The notes: generated by a model from the sequence alone, not told the origin. A DNA stretch of 60,667 bases from Bacillus sp. M6-12 (GCF_002860285.1 NZ_PGVF01000024.1:1-60667), one strand, 5' to 3'. Shown: positions 51,659-60,447, counted from the stretch's first letter. Numbers and translations are program-made.

Positions 51659-52503
51659 AATATCGTTACCAAGTAAATACCCCATTTGAAAGGCTGGCCA
51701 TCCATGATGTGAACCTGGCTATCGAGCCCGGCACATACATGGCTTTGATTGGTCACACCGGCTCAGGAAAATCAACGATACTGCAGCATCTAAATGGCCT
51801 GCTGCAGCCGACTAAGGGAAAGATTCAGGTGGGTGACCGAACAATTGAGGCCGGCAAAAAGGAAAAGCAGCTGCGGCCGATACGAAAAAAGGTCGGAATC
51901 GTTTTTCAATTTCCGGAGCATCAGCTGTTTGAAGAAACAGTTGAAAAGGATATTTGTTTTGGGCCGATCAATTTTGGCGTACCGGAAGAAGATGCGAAGC
52001 AATTAGCCAGAAATGCTTTAAAACAAGTTGGATTAGGGGAAGAAATCCTGGATAAGTCCCCTTTTGATTTATCTGGGGGACAGATGAGAAGAGTTGCTAT
52101 TGCCGGTGTTCTGGCAATGGAGCCTGATGTGCTAGTGTTAGATGAACCAACTGCCGGACTTGATCCGCGCGGCCGTAAAGAAATTATGGACATGTTCTAT
52201 CAGCTTCATAATGAACGGGGCATTTCAACTGTTCTGGTGACTCATAGCATGGAGGATGCAGCACGCTATGCAGATGAGATTGTGATCATGCATAAAGGCA
52301 CTGTGTATCAAAAGGGGTCTCCTAACGAAGTCTTTTCACAGCCGGAACAGCTGCTGGAGCTTGGGCTTGATGTTCCTGACACCGTTCGTTTTCAGCTTAA
52401 GCTGCAAAAGGAGATGGGAGTCCGCTTTGATAAGCCATGCTTGGATATAGAAGAGCTTGCAATGGAAATTAAGCGGGTAATGAAATGGGGTGAGCGCTCA
52501 TGA
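51634..52503 (+). CDS. ecfA2: ECF transporter ATPase EcfA2 (CbiO2)
   Basis: This is the second, non-identical ATPase of the module. Its 289 residues have Walker A GHTGSGKST, signature LSGGQMRRVAIAG and Walker B VLDEPTAGLDP, which differs from LDEATSMLDP in EcfA1, as usual for the asymmetric pair. It begins inside ecfA1 with only a weak GGTGAGAGAG site and ends over the ecfT start (ATGA), so all three are translationally linked. Confidence 0.95.
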   Translation: MRIVLQDVEYRYQVNTPFERLAIHDVNLAIEPGTYMALIGHTGSGKSTILQHLNGLLQPTKGKIQVGDRTIEAGKKEKQLRPIRKKVGIVFQFPEHQLFEETVEKDICFGPINFGVPEEDAKQLARNALKQVGLGEEILDKSPFDLSGGQMRRVAIAGVLAMEPDVLVLDEPTAGLDPRGRKEIMDMFYQLHNERGISTVLVTHSMEDAARYADEIVIMHKGTVYQKGSPNEVFSQPEQLLELGLDVPDTVRFQLKLQKEMGVRFDKPCLDIEELAMEIKRVMKWGERS

Positions 52504-53297
52504 TGGAAAAGATGATATTTGGCCGTTATGTTCCTGCTGAGTCCCCACTTCATAGAATGGATCCCCGTTCTAAGCTGCTAATGGTTTTTTTCTTTGTTTG
52601 CATTGTATTCTTAGCAAACAATACTTTAACTTATGTGATTCTTGGATGTTTCACTTTAGCAATGCTGTTCGTCTCCAAGATCCCGCTCCGGTTCTTATTT
52701 AATGGTCTGAAGCCGGTTTTCTGGCTCATATTGTTCACACTGTTCCTCCACGTTTTTTTTACAAAAGAAGGCGATGTGTTATACCGTATAGGCAGACTAG
52801 AAATATACGAAGGCGGAGTCAGGCAGGGGCTCTTTATTTCGCTTCGATTCACTTATTTAATCTTAATCACTTCTTTGCTGACACTTACGACCACTCCCAT
52901 ATCGATCACCGATGGGATGGAGCAGCTGCTTAATCCTTTGAAAAAGATGAAAATGCCTGTGCACGAGCTGGCGCTGATGATGTCTATTTCATTGCGGTTT
53001 ATTCCGACTCTGATGGAGGAAACAGACAAAATTATGAAAGCGCAAGCTGCTAGAGGCGTTGATTTTTCTTCAGGCCCGATTAAGGAAAGGGTCAAAGCGA
53101 TTGTTCCTTTGCTGGTTCCGTTATTTGTGAGCGCGTTTAAAAGGGCGGAGGAGCTGGCCACAGCCATGGAGGCAAGGGGCTATCGCGGCGGGGAGGGCAG
53201 AACGAAATACCGGCAGTTAAACTGGCAGGCCCTGGACACGCTTCTAATTGTGTCTCTTGTAGGGATTACGATTCTTCTGGCAGTCTTTAGAACATGA
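52500..53297 (+). CDS. ecfT: ECF transporter transmembrane protein EcfT
   Basis: This membrane scaffold couples the EcfA ATPases to interchangeable S components. The 265 residues include about five hydrophobic segments and the two coupling-helix motifs with Ala-Arg-Gly, in KAQAARGVDF and AMEARGYRGG. The ATG overlaps the ecfA2 stop. No S component is encoded here, so this is the shared, group II type. Confidence 0.94.
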   Translation: MMEKMIFGRYVPAESPLHRMDPRSKLLMVFFFVCIVFLANNTLTYVILGCFTLAMLFVSKIPLRFLFNGLKPVFWLILFTLFLHVFFTKEGDVLYRIGRLEIYEGGVRQGLFISLRFTYLILITSLLTLTTTPISITDGMEQLLNPLKKMKMPVHELALMMSISLRFIPTLMEETDKIMKAQAARGVDFSSGPIKERVKAIVPLLVPLFVSAFKRAEELATAMEARGYRGGEGRTKYRQLNWQALDTLLIVSLVGITILLAVFRT

Positions 53298-53309
53298 GGG
53301 TGAAGGCTT

Positions 53310-54047
53310 ATGCAAAAATATAAATGCACAATTGCTTATGATGGAAGCTTGTTTTCCGGATATCAGGTTCAGCCGGATAAACGGACAGTTCAAAGTGAGA
53401 TCGAAAAAGCATTGAGTAAGATGCATAAAGGTACGGAAGTTAAGATAACTGCGTCAGGCAGGACCGATGCAGGAGTTCACGCGAAGGGGCAGGTCTTTCA
53501 TTTTCAGTCGCCCCTGGCTATTCCTATATCAAATTGGGAAAAAGGATTGAACGCCATGCTTCCCGATGATATTTCCGTACTGGCTATAAAAAAGGCCGCT
53601 CCTGATTTTCATGCAAGGTTTGATGCTGTCGGCAAGGAATACCGTTACATCTTGTCGCGGGCTGAAAGAAGAGATCCTTTTAGCCGGAATTTTACCTATC
53701 ATTACCCTTTTGCGTTAAATTATGATGCGGTAAGGGAAGCGGCACAATTTTTTATTGGCACTCATGACTTCACCTCTTTTTGCTCGGCAAAAACAGAAGT
53801 AGTGGACAAGGTCAGGACGATCCATGAGATTGACTTTTATGAACAGGATGATATGCTGATTTTCAGATTTGTCGGCAATGGCTTTTTGTACAATATGGTA
53901 AGAATTTTAATGGGGACGCTTCTGGAGGCTGGAAGCGGCAAAAAACTCCCGGGAGAAATGCTGGACATACTCGATAAGAAGGACCGCGGAGCAGCCGGAA
54001 AAACGGCTCCTGGACATGGTTTGTATCTTTGGAAGGTGCATTATTAA
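53310..54047 (+). CDS. truA: tRNA pseudouridine synthase A
   Basis: TruA makes pseudouridine at positions 38-40 of tRNA anticodon arms. The 245 residues contain the catalytic Asp in TASGRTDAGVHAKGQ near 52. The later DFTSFCSAK and FVGNGFLYNMVRILMGTLLE motifs are intact. It follows ecfT by 12 bases, the usual order in Bacillus. Confidence 0.96.
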   Translation: MQKYKCTIAYDGSLFSGYQVQPDKRTVQSEIEKALSKMHKGTEVKITASGRTDAGVHAKGQVFHFQSPLAIPISNWEKGLNAMLPDDISVLAIKKAAPDFHARFDAVGKEYRYILSRAERRDPFSRNFTYHYPFALNYDAVREAAQFFIGTHDFTSFCSAKTEVVDKVRTIHEIDFYEQDDMLIFRFVGNGFLYNMVRILMGTLLEAGSGKKLPGEMLDILDKKDRGAAGKTAPGHGLYLWKVHY

Positions 54048-54097
54048 CTATTTAAAAAAATATTTCTCATGACAACTAATCCCGGTGTAACATTCTC

Positions 54098-54126
54098 TTG
54101 ACAATGGCCCAGATAGCGGCTAATAT
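54098..54126 (+). promoter_or_regulatory. Promoter of rplM-rpsI
   Basis: TTGACA at 54098-54103, a 17-base spacer and TAATAT at 54121-54126. A TATAAT three bases further would need a 20-base spacer. Confidence 0.75.
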
Positions 54127-54143
54127 AATATGGTATGTATTTT

Positions 54144-54179
54144 AATCCCACGATAAGCCCCGGAAGTCTTATTGTGATT
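54144..54179 (+). ncRNA. L13 leader
   Basis: AATC...ACGATAAG (54144-54157) pairs with CTTATTGTGATT (~54168-54179) around CCCCGGAAGT. It sits just after the promoter and before rplM, the layout of the L13 leader family, which lets L13 repress its own synthesis. Confidence 0.75.
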
Positions 54180-54220
54180 GAAAATAAATATAACCAATGA
54201 ACTTTTTTAGGAGGGTAATC

Positions 54221-54658
54221 ATGCGTACAACATTTATGGCGAAAGCAAATGAAGTTGAACGTAAGTGGTATGTTATCGACGCAGATGGTCAAACTCTTGG
54301 TCGTCTTGCTAGCGAAGTAGCAGCTATTTTACGCGGTAAAAACAAACCAACATTTACACCAAACGTAGACACTGGTGATCACGTGATCATCATTAATGCA
54401 TCAAAGATCCATTTGACAGGTAAGAAATTGACTGACAAGATCTACTACCGTCACAGCCAATATGCTGGTGGTCTTAAAACAAGAACAGCTCTTGAGATGC
54501 GCACTAACTACCCTGAGAGAATGCTTGAGCTTGCTATCAAAGGTATGCTTCCAAAGAACTCTCTTGGTCGTCAAATGTTCAAAAAATTGCACGTATATGC
54601 TGGCAGCGAGCATAAGCAGCAAGCTCAACAGCCTGAAGTATACGAATTACGCGGATAA
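54221..54658 (+). CDS. rplM: 50S ribosomal protein L13
   Basis: L13 is an early assembly protein of 145 residues. MRTTFMAKANEVERKWYVID starts it; conserved DGQTLGRLASEVAAILRGK and YYRHSQYAGGLKTRTALEMR follow. ATG 54221 has TAGGAGGG upstream. It is expressed with rpsI, 21 bases on. Confidence 0.97.
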   Translation: MRTTFMAKANEVERKWYVIDADGQTLGRLASEVAAILRGKNKPTFTPNVDTGDHVIIINASKIHLTGKKLTDKIYYRHSQYAGGLKTRTALEMRTNYPERMLELAIKGMLPKNSLGRQMFKKLHVYAGSEHKQQAQQPEVYELRG

Positions 54659-54679
54659 TAAATAAGGAGGTAAACAATC

Positions 54680-55072
54680 TTGGCACAAGTTCAATATTAT
54701 GGCACTGGCCGCCGCAAGAGCTCAGTTGCTCGTGTACGTTTAGTACCAGGCGAAGGCCGCATCATCATCAACGGACGTGAAATTGAAGACTATATCCCAT
54801 TTGAAGCTTTACGCGAAGTTGTAAAGCAACCGTTAGTAGCTACTGAAACTACTAGCAACTATGACGCTCTTGTTAGCGTTAATGGCGGTGGTTACACTGG
54901 CCAAGCTGGCGCAATTCGTCACGGTATCGCTCGTGCATTGCTTCTTGCTGACCCAGAATACCGTCCAACTTTAAAATCAGCTGGACTATTAACACGTGAC
55001 GCTCGTATGAAAGAACGTAAAAAATACGGTCTTAAAGGCGCTCGTCGTGCACCTCAGTTCTCAAAGCGTTAA
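54680..55072 (+). CDS. rpsI: 30S ribosomal protein S9
   Basis: S9 is a 30S head protein whose C-terminal tail touches P-site tRNA. It has 130 residues: QYYGTGRRKSSVARVRLVPG, then GQAGAIRHGIARALL, ending in the conserved GARRAPQFSKR tail. It starts at TTG 54680 behind AAGGAGG. Confidence 0.97.
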   Translation: MAQVQYYGTGRRKSSVARVRLVPGEGRIIINGREIEDYIPFEALREVVKQPLVATETTSNYDALVSVNGGGYTGQAGAIRHGIARALLLADPEYRPTLKSAGLLTRDARMKERKKYGLKGARRAPQFSKR

Positions 55073-55085
55073 TTTTTGGCGCTTC

Positions 55086-55125
55086 AAAGGCTCTCGACCA
55101 ATTTGGTTGGGGGTCTTTTATTTTG
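55086..55125 (+). terminator. Terminator after rpsI
   Basis: AAAG-CTCTCGACC pairs with GGTTGGGGG-TCTTTT around AATTT, with several G-U pairs, followed by a broken T run. The remaining gap to 55340 contains no visible gene; it has a CCCGG/CCGGG repeat near 55290. Confidence 0.65.
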
Positions 55126-55340
55126 AATTTCCACTTTTAATTGTCTTTTTCACGGGGAACTGTATAAGCGTTTTACTTCTTACTGTATTATCCCCCACTT
55201 TACACCTGGTTCACCTATAAATTTTTGCCACTGCCTCCCCAGTAAAAAACAAGAATCTCCGGCGCCTTGAGGCTAAAACTAAATACATACCCGGGAGGTC
55301 CGGGAAAAGGGGTCATACCCTCATCACGAGGTGCTTATAG

Positions 55341-55784
55341 ATGAATGTAATCACAACTTTGAAGGAAAAACGGAAAGAGAAGCAGATCAAGTATGAGCGC
55401 ACAGTCCTAAAGGATATTTCAATCGGGAATATGAAAAAACGGGTTCAGGAATTTTTTGCAGAGGATCGGACTCTTGGAGTAGCGTTTAGTCAAGTTCTTG
55501 AAGAGGGATGTTTTGATGTGGCTGTTGAGGCGTATTTGCTGGGTGCCCATTTCAGTAAGTTTGGGTACTATGGCGAGCCTATTGAGGCCGTTAAATATAG
55601 ATGTTTATCCCAAGAGAAGCACCTTATTGATACCCTGTTCAATTTTATATTGTATTGGGGTAAGGTTGGAGAAAATGACCTTTACAATGAGTCTTTGTAT
55701 TATCGCTGTGAAGGATTTGTGGAGACATGGTGGAAAGAAGGATATGAAAATGGTCAGCGCCGATATAAAATGCGGCTCCATTAA
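55341..55784 (+). CDS. ybaK: DUF2521 family protein (YbaK of Bacillus)
   Basis: This 147-residue soluble protein of unknown function resembles B. subtilis YbaK (DUF2521), found between rpsI and cwlD. It is rich in charged and aromatic residues, with a C-terminal YYRCEGFVETWWKEGYENGQ stretch. No catalytic motif is recognised. It is unrelated to the E. coli YbaK tRNA deacylase. GAGGTGC precedes the ATG. Confidence 0.75.
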   Translation: MNVITTLKEKRKEKQIKYERTVLKDISIGNMKKRVQEFFAEDRTLGVAFSQVLEEGCFDVAVEAYLLGAHFSKFGYYGEPIEAVKYRCLSQEKHLIDTLFNFILYWGKVGENDLYNESLYYRCEGFVETWWKEGYENGQRRYKMRLH

Positions 55785-55876
55785 ACGATTGCAGGCAGAA
55801 GAATCATTGCGGTTCTATTTCGCTTTCCTGTCCCATATTTTTAAATGTAGGACGAGTGGAAAAGGAGATAGGCCCA

Positions 55877-56593
55877 ATGAGAAGAAAGCTAAAATATACC
55901 GGCTTTGCAATCGGAATTATCCTGCTGTTTTTAATCATGACGATGAATTTGGTGGAGAATAATTCCTGGAAGTCATGGAATCTCCCTTTAAGCGGGAAGA
56001 TCGTAATTCTAGATGCTGGACATGGCGCACCAGATGCCGGAGCTACTGTCCCGAATGTACTGGAGAAGGACATTGCTCTATCCATTACCCAAAAACTAAG
56101 GACTTTTTTGGAGGAACAGGGTGCGTTGGTGATTCTGACAAGGGAAGACGATAATGATCTCGCTGCCAAAGAAACAAAGGGGCTGAGCAACCGTAAGCGG
56201 GAAGATCTCCGGAAAAGAGTCGAAATAATCAATAATTCTGATGCAGATTTATTTCTAAGCATTCACTTGAACTCGCTCTCTTCCCATAGGTGGAAAGGTG
56301 CCCAAACATTCTATTCCTTACGCTATGAAGAAAATAAACAAGTGGCAAAATACATCCAGTCAGAAATTAAAAGAAATCTGGAAAATACAGACCGTAAGGC
56401 AAAGGTGTTAGACAATATTTATATATTGAGGAATGCAAAGAAACCCGGTGCATTAGTAGAGGTTGGTTTCCTTTCTAATCCGGAGGACCGGAAAAATCTC
56501 ATGGATGATGCGTATCAAGAAAGTGTAGCTGCATCTATTTACACAGGGATATTGAAATATTTCACAGAAGAAGCTGCGCCGAAAGAGAAATAA
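55877..56593 (+). CDS. cwlD: CwlD, spore cortex N-acetylmuramoyl-L-alanine amidase
   Basis: CwlD, with PdaA, makes muramic-delta-lactam in spore cortex, needed for germination. The 238 residues start with a membrane or signal segment (about 8-26). An Amidase_3 domain follows: ILDAGHGAPDAGA with the first zinc His, SIHLNSL with the second, and EVGFLSNPED with the catalytic Glu. ATG 55877 follows AAAGGAG. A CATATTTT 27 bases upstream of that site might be a SigE -10, but this is weak. Confidence 0.93.
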   Translation: MRRKLKYTGFAIGIILLFLIMTMNLVENNSWKSWNLPLSGKIVILDAGHGAPDAGATVPNVLEKDIALSITQKLRTFLEEQGALVILTREDDNDLAAKETKGLSNRKREDLRKRVEIINNSDADLFLSIHLNSLSSHRWKGAQTFYSLRYEENKQVAKYIQSEIKRNLENTDRKAKVLDNIYILRNAKKPGALVEVGFLSNPEDRKNLMDDAYQESVAASIYTGILKYFTEEAAPKEK

Positions 56594-56605
56594 AAAATTG
56601 ATACT

Positions 56606-56630
56606 GCCTGCCATCTGGCGGGCTCTTTTA
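56606..56630 (+). terminator. Terminator after cwlD
   Basis: GCCTGCC-ATCT-GGCGGGC (56606-56623) forms a 7-bp stem with a short TCTTTT tail. Confidence 0.65.
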
Positions 56631-56756
56631 ATGGTTAAGAAGTAAAATTCCTTTAATATTTTAATTTTCAAACCAGCTATTTCACAGCGGCGCGAAATAA
56701 AAACAAATATGGTATACTAAGGGCTGAAAACGAATTCATTAAGGCAGGTGCTAACC

Positions 56757-57806
56757 GTGTTAACAGAACAAAAAGTTATCGAAGCCTTACATAACTTGCA
56801 AGATCCGTTTCTTCATAAAAGCCTGGAAGAAACAAACGGAATTCTCGAGGTCAAGATAAAGCCAGAAAAGAACCATGTAAGCGTGAAAATTGCAATTGCC
56901 AAAACAGGGACTGGAGAACAGATGCAGCTTCAGACAAAGGTGGTAGAGCTGTTGAAGAATGCTGGTGCAGATACTGTGGGAATCCGTTTTGCGGAATTAC
57001 CTGCTGAAGAGCTCGCAAAGCATCGTTCCAATGCCCCTCAACAAGATCTTGGTCTGCTGTCTCCGGGGAATACAACACAGTTTATTGCGATTGCCTCAGG
57101 AAAGGGCGGGGTAGGTAAATCTACAATTTCCGTCAACTTTGCAACGGCACTTGCACGGCTTGGAAAGAAAGTTGGATTGGTAGATGCTGATATCTACGGT
57201 TTCTCTGTGCCGGATATGATGGGTATTACAAAGAGACCTGCCGTACGCGGTGAAAAAATCATTCCAGTTGAACGATTTGGTGTAAAAGTCATCTCTATGG
57301 GATTTTTTGTGGAGGACAATGCGCCAATCATCTGGAGAGGACCAATGCTTGGAAAAATGCTCAACAGTTTCTTCAATGAAGTAGAATGGGGAGAACTGGA
57401 TTATCTTGTACTTGACCTTCCGCCGGGAACGGGTGATGTAGCGCTTGATGTCCATAATATGCTGCCATCTTGTAAAGAAATCATTGTAACGACTCCCCAT
57501 CCGACAGCGGCCTTTGTTGCGGCGCGGGCAGGAGCGATGGCTCTTAAAACGAACCATGATGTCATTGGGGTTATTGAGAATATGTCTTATTTTGAAAGCC
57601 AATTAACAGGAGAAAAAGAATATGTATTCGGACAAGGCGGCGGCCAGAAGCTAGCCGAAGAGCTCCAGACAGAATTGCTCGGACAGCTTCCGCTACAGCA
57701 GCCTGATTGGAATGAAGAAGACTTTGCTCCTTCAATCTATGCAGAGGATCACAAGCTTGGCCGAATTTATACAGATATCGCCCAAAAAGTAATCAATATT
57801 CTTTAG
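56757..57806 (+). CDS. salA: SalA, Mrp/NBP35-type P-loop ATPase
   Basis: The 349 residues comprise an N-terminal MIP18-like domain (1-~85) and a deviant Walker P-loop domain with SGKGGVGKST at 114-123, DADIYGFSVPDMMG and DLPPGTGDV. B. subtilis SalA is described as a regulator that lowers scoC expression, while relatives carry Fe-S clusters; the paired Cys typical of Fe-S carriers are not visible here. GTG 56757 has AGGTG at 56746-56750; GTG 56748 overlaps it. A TGGTATACT extended -10 lies near 56710. Confidence 0.9.
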   Translation: MLTEQKVIEALHNLQDPFLHKSLEETNGILEVKIKPEKNHVSVKIAIAKTGTGEQMQLQTKVVELLKNAGADTVGIRFAELPAEELAKHRSNAPQQDLGLLSPGNTTQFIAIASGKGGVGKSTISVNFATALARLGKKVGLVDADIYGFSVPDMMGITKRPAVRGEKIIPVERFGVKVISMGFFVEDNAPIIWRGPMLGKMLNSFFNEVEWGELDYLVLDLPPGTGDVALDVHNMLPSCKEIIVTTPHPTAAFVAARAGAMALKTNHDVIGVIENMSYFESQLTGEKEYVFGQGGGQKLAEELQTELLGQLPLQQPDWNEEDFAPSIYAEDHKLGRIYTDIAQKVINIL

Positions 57807-57813
57807 TATCTTT

Positions 57814-57849
57814 AAAGAAGCCTTACTCCATGTGGAGAAGGCTTCTTTT
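57814..57849 (+). terminator. Terminator between salA and gerD (bidirectional)
   Basis: AAAGAAGCCTT (57814-57824) pairs with AAGGCTTCTTT (57838-57848), with an inner CTCCA/TGGAG. It carries A and T flanks, so it can serve both convergent genes. Confidence 0.88.
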
Positions 57850-57871
57850 GTATGCACGTAATAAAGTGTAA

Positions 57872-58447
57872 TTAGCTGCCTCCTGCCGGTTTTTTCTGGC
57901 TTTGCATTTGTTCAGCAGCCTGCATAAGGATATCTTGGATTTTTTCCTGCGCTAAGGGACTATCCATGGTTTCAAGCATAATTTTTTTTGTTTCATCACG
58001 CATGGCCTTGCTTTTGATTAACGTGCCAAGCTCTTTTTGTAGCTCAGGATCCCTCATTACTTCCATAAGCATTGCCCGATATTGAGGGTCTTTCATTAAA
58101 TCTTTAAGCAGATTTTCGTGTTCCTGTTGAAGCCCTCTGGCATATGCCGAAGCAAATTTTGGATCCTTAAACGCCTTTTCCCAAAACTCTTTGGCTTTAT
58201 CTGAAGTCATGGATTGTTCAATCGTCGAAGAGACAACTTTCTGATCCATTACAAGCTGGCTTTTGACTTTATCATCCGACATAACATCCTGGATCGCCTT
58301 CTTGCCTTCGTCGGTTTTTAATATATCTACAACCATTTTCTTAGTTTCTTCATATTCCACTCTTTGACCGCCGGACTCTTTTGGAGAACAGCCGGTAAAA
58401 AGGAAACAGAAAGCAGAGAAAGTAAGCAATGCCACTCTCATTCTCAT
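57872..58447 (-). CDS. gerD: GerD, spore germination lipoprotein
   Basis: GerD clusters germinant receptors in the inner spore membrane. The 191-residue protein has a short signal peptide and a lipobox FLFTGC with Cys20 as the lipidation site. A highly charged, helical body follows and ends in a Gln/Lys-rich tail. The first ATG of MRMRV lies 10 bases after AAAGGGG. A good SigG promoter lies upstream, so expression should be in the forespore. Confidence 0.92.
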   Translation of the reverse strand: MRMRVALLTFSAFCFLFTGCSPKESGGQRVEYEETKKMVVDILKTDEGKKAIQDVMSDDKVKSQLVMDQKVVSSTIEQSMTSDKAKEFWEKAFKDPKFASAYARGLQQEHENLLKDLMKDPQYRAMLMEVMRDPELQKELGTLIKSKAMRDETKKIMLETMDSPLAQEKIQDILMQAAEQMQSQKKPAGGS

Positions 58448-58480
58448 GTTGTAAGAGCCCCTTTCATGACTTCATATTCT

Positions 58481-58510
58481 TAATATGGTACTCGGATAGA
58501 AAAATATTCG
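58481..58510 (-). promoter_or_regulatory. SigG promoter of gerD
   Basis: On the minus strand, CGAATA (58510-58505), 17 bases and CATATTA (58487-58481) match the SigG pattern (TGAATA, 17-18 bases, CATACTA). gerD of B. subtilis is a known SigG gene. Confidence 0.72.
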
Positions 58511-58585
58511 CTTGCGGAAATTGTAGATTTTTGTAAGGGTGGTTGGTACAATCAAGTGGGATGAATAATATTTGGAGGAAAAAAA

Positions 58586-59212
58586 GTGAACAGCCGTAAT
58601 TTGGTTCGATTATTTATGACAACATTATTCTTGGGAGGCGCGACAGCCGGAATTGTCGGTTTTGTTGCCCGCTGGAATGAATACCGGTCCTTGTTTGCTT
58701 CAGGCGAACTTGGTGAGCTTTTAATGACCTTTTTCTGGCTGGTAGGGGTAGGTTTAATATTCAGCGTCATTAGCCAAATGGGTTTCTTTGCATACTTAAC
58801 TGTCCATCGTTTTGGATTAGGAATATTTAAAACGGCAAAGCTCTGGAATGCGGTTCAAATCTTACTTATCGCTTTTACATTATTTGACGTAGTCTATTTC
58901 CGTTATGAGTCATTTTCAAAGGGGGAAGGGATAGCGGGCTATATGGGATGGGCCATTGTTTTGTTGGCTGTTGGCTTGATTGTAGCTTTTATAAAAGTGA
59001 AACAGACCAACAAACTAGCCTTTATTCCTGCTTTATTTTTCATGGTAGTTGTAACTGCTGTAGAATGGGTGCCGGTTCTGCGGATTAATGATAACAGCTG
59101 GATGTATTTTATGCTGCTTCCTCTCTTAGTTTGTAATGCTTATCAGCTCTTAATACTAAGCAAGCTAAATGAAAAATCGATGAAAGAATTAGCTTCCAAA
59201 AAGAAAAAATGA
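58586..59212 (+). CDS. kbaA: KbaA, KinB-signalling activator of sporulation
   Basis: This 208-residue membrane protein has about six hydrophobic segments. It is needed in B. subtilis for the KinB branch of the phosphorelay. The conserved aromatic-rich end of the membrane region (NDNSWMYFMLLPLLVCNAYQ) precedes a basic tail of lysines. GTG 58586 follows TTTGGAGG. It is divergent from gerD. A TGGTACAAT extended -10 lies at 58544-58552. Confidence 0.88.
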   Translation: MNSRNLVRLFMTTLFLGGATAGIVGFVARWNEYRSLFASGELGELLMTFFWLVGVGLIFSVISQMGFFAYLTVHRFGLGIFKTAKLWNAVQILLIAFTLFDVVYFRYESFSKGEGIAGYMGWAIVLLAVGLIVAFIKVKQTNKLAFIPALFFMVVVTAVEWVPVLRINDNSWMYFMLLPLLVCNAYQLLILSKLNEKSMKELASKKKK

Positions 59213-59241
59213 CCTTCCGCGCTGCGGGAGGCCATTTTTTT
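59209..59241 (+). terminator. Terminator between kbaA and pdaB (bidirectional)
   Basis: ATGACCTTCCGC (59209-59220) pairs with GCGGGAGGCCAT (59224-59235), two G-U pairs, with T and A runs on the two sides. The left arm overlaps the kbaA stop. Confidence 0.9.
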
Positions 59242-59249
59242 CATTTAAG

Positions 59250-60002
59250 CTACTTGACTTCTTCAGTGCGAGTAGAAGAATTAGCAATCATTTCAGACAC
59301 GGTCACCAATGTTAAATGTTTTGAACGGATAGTGTTTAAGATCTCAGGCAGGGCTCCTGCAGTTTGTTTTGCTGAGTCGGAGGCATGGAGCAGCACAATA
59401 TCCCCTTTCTCCGCAATTTTTAGGTTTTCTACAATTTTTTCCGTTCCGGGATTAGTCCAATCCTTTGAATCCAAGCTCCAATGGACAACAGAATAGCCAA
59501 ATCTGTCTGCGATTTTTAGAAACCGCTTATCAAAATGTCCGGTTGGAGCGCGAATTAACTCGATTTTTTTCACTCCTAATTTTTTAAATGCAACTTGGGC
59601 TTTAGAAATTTCCCTGATGATTTCTTTGTCCTCCAAATCGGTGTAATCCTCATAATCATATCCAAGCATTCCGATTTCGTACCCCTCTTTCACAATTCGG
59701 CTGACAATATCCGGATGCCTTTCAGCCCATGCACCCGATAAGAAAAAGGTAGCAGCTTTAACATTCTCCGCCTTTAATGTATCAAGAATGGGGACGGCTT
59801 TTTCGTCTCCCCAGCCAATATTAAAGGTTAACGCAAGGTCCTTTTCTCCTTCGTAAACCGCCTTAGGACCACTTGCTGTTGAAAAAACCGGTATATTGAC
59901 AATCTCTTGAATATAAAAAAACCAGGCTGTAAACAATGCAGTAAGTAAAATGAAAGCATACTGTTTAAACCTTCTTGCATTTAGTACAAGAAAAAAATTC
60001 AT
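59250..60002 (-). CDS. pdaB: PdaB, sporulation polysaccharide deacetylase family protein
   Basis: The 250-residue protein has an N-terminal membrane anchor (about 10-32) and a NodB-type deacetylase domain. The first motif reads LTFNIGWGDE, so the usual catalytic TFDDG is altered, as in PdaB of B. subtilis. RAPTGHFDKR and HWSLDSKDW follow. PdaB is needed to keep spores intact late in sporulation, and enzymatic activity is uncertain. ATG 60002 has GAGGTGAT. A possible sporulation -10 (CATAGGA, near 60039) is weak. Confidence 0.9.
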   Translation of the reverse strand: MNFFLVLNARRFKQYAFILLTALFTAWFFYIQEIVNIPVFSTASGPKAVYEGEKDLALTFNIGWGDEKAVPILDTLKAENVKAATFFLSGAWAERHPDIVSRIVKEGYEIGMLGYDYEDYTDLEDKEIIREISKAQVAFKKLGVKKIELIRAPTGHFDKRFLKIADRFGYSVVHWSLDSKDWTNPGTEKIVENLKIAEKGDIVLLHASDSAKQTAGALPEILNTIRSKHLTLVTVSEMIANSSTRTEEVK

Positions 60003-60137
60003 TATTATCACCTCGTCCAAGCACTCTTGAAACATCCTATGCTCATTTTTTAGAGTTCATGCAAAAACTTGAAAAGATGCAAACATAAAAAAAGGAGGAA
60101 TGGAAAGTATAGTAAAAAATGCTAAAGAGGTGGAGTA

Positions 60138-60410
60138 ATGCTTGGTTTTATGATCTCCGGAATCGAACAGAAAGAGATAGAGTACCTATTAAAGAGAGAA
60201 TTGGATGAAATCTTATTTGATTTAATGGATGAACGGATCGACCAAGTTGTAAAAAGGGCGATGGAGGAAAGGTATAAGATTCTATTTAATATCTTAAAAA
60301 GAGTAGCCTCTCCAAAGGAGTGCTTTAAATATATGCGGACTAAAACCTCTTCGAAAAGAAAAGAACATCCCTCAAAGGACACCTGGAAAGGTTCTCAAGC
60401 GAAAAAGTAA
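60138..60410 (+). CDS. Conserved-looking hypothetical protein, 90 residues
   Basis: I do not recognise a named family. The ATG has a good AGAGGTGGAG site. The protein opens MLGFMISGIEQKEIEYLLKR, is strongly helical and charged to about residue 60, with the repeated pattern EELD/DERID and KRAMEERYKILF, then has a short Lys/Ser-rich tail. It has no signal peptide or membrane segment. It lies between pdaB and the rRNA promoters, which start nine bases after its stop. Confidence 0.7.
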   Translation: MLGFMISGIEQKEIEYLLKRELDEILFDLMDERIDQVVKRAMEERYKILFNILKRVASPKECFKYMRTKTSSKRKEHPSKDTWKGSQAKK

Positions 60411-60418
60411 AAAAGTTA

Positions 60419-60447
60419 TTGACGAAGTGATTTTATCCTGATATATT
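60419..60447 (+). promoter_or_regulatory. rRNA operon promoter P1
   Basis: TTGACG at 60419-60424, a 17-base spacer and TATATT at 60442-60447. Confidence 0.75.

Noticed and set aside
55498..55962. Long frame overlapping ybaK and the start of cwlD
   Set aside because: It is a shadow of two well-supported genes in other frames.
59250..60002. PdaB as a catalytically broken pseudogene because of the altered first NodB motif
   Set aside because: The same TFN(I)xWGD form occurs in B. subtilis PdaB as I recall; the frame is intact.
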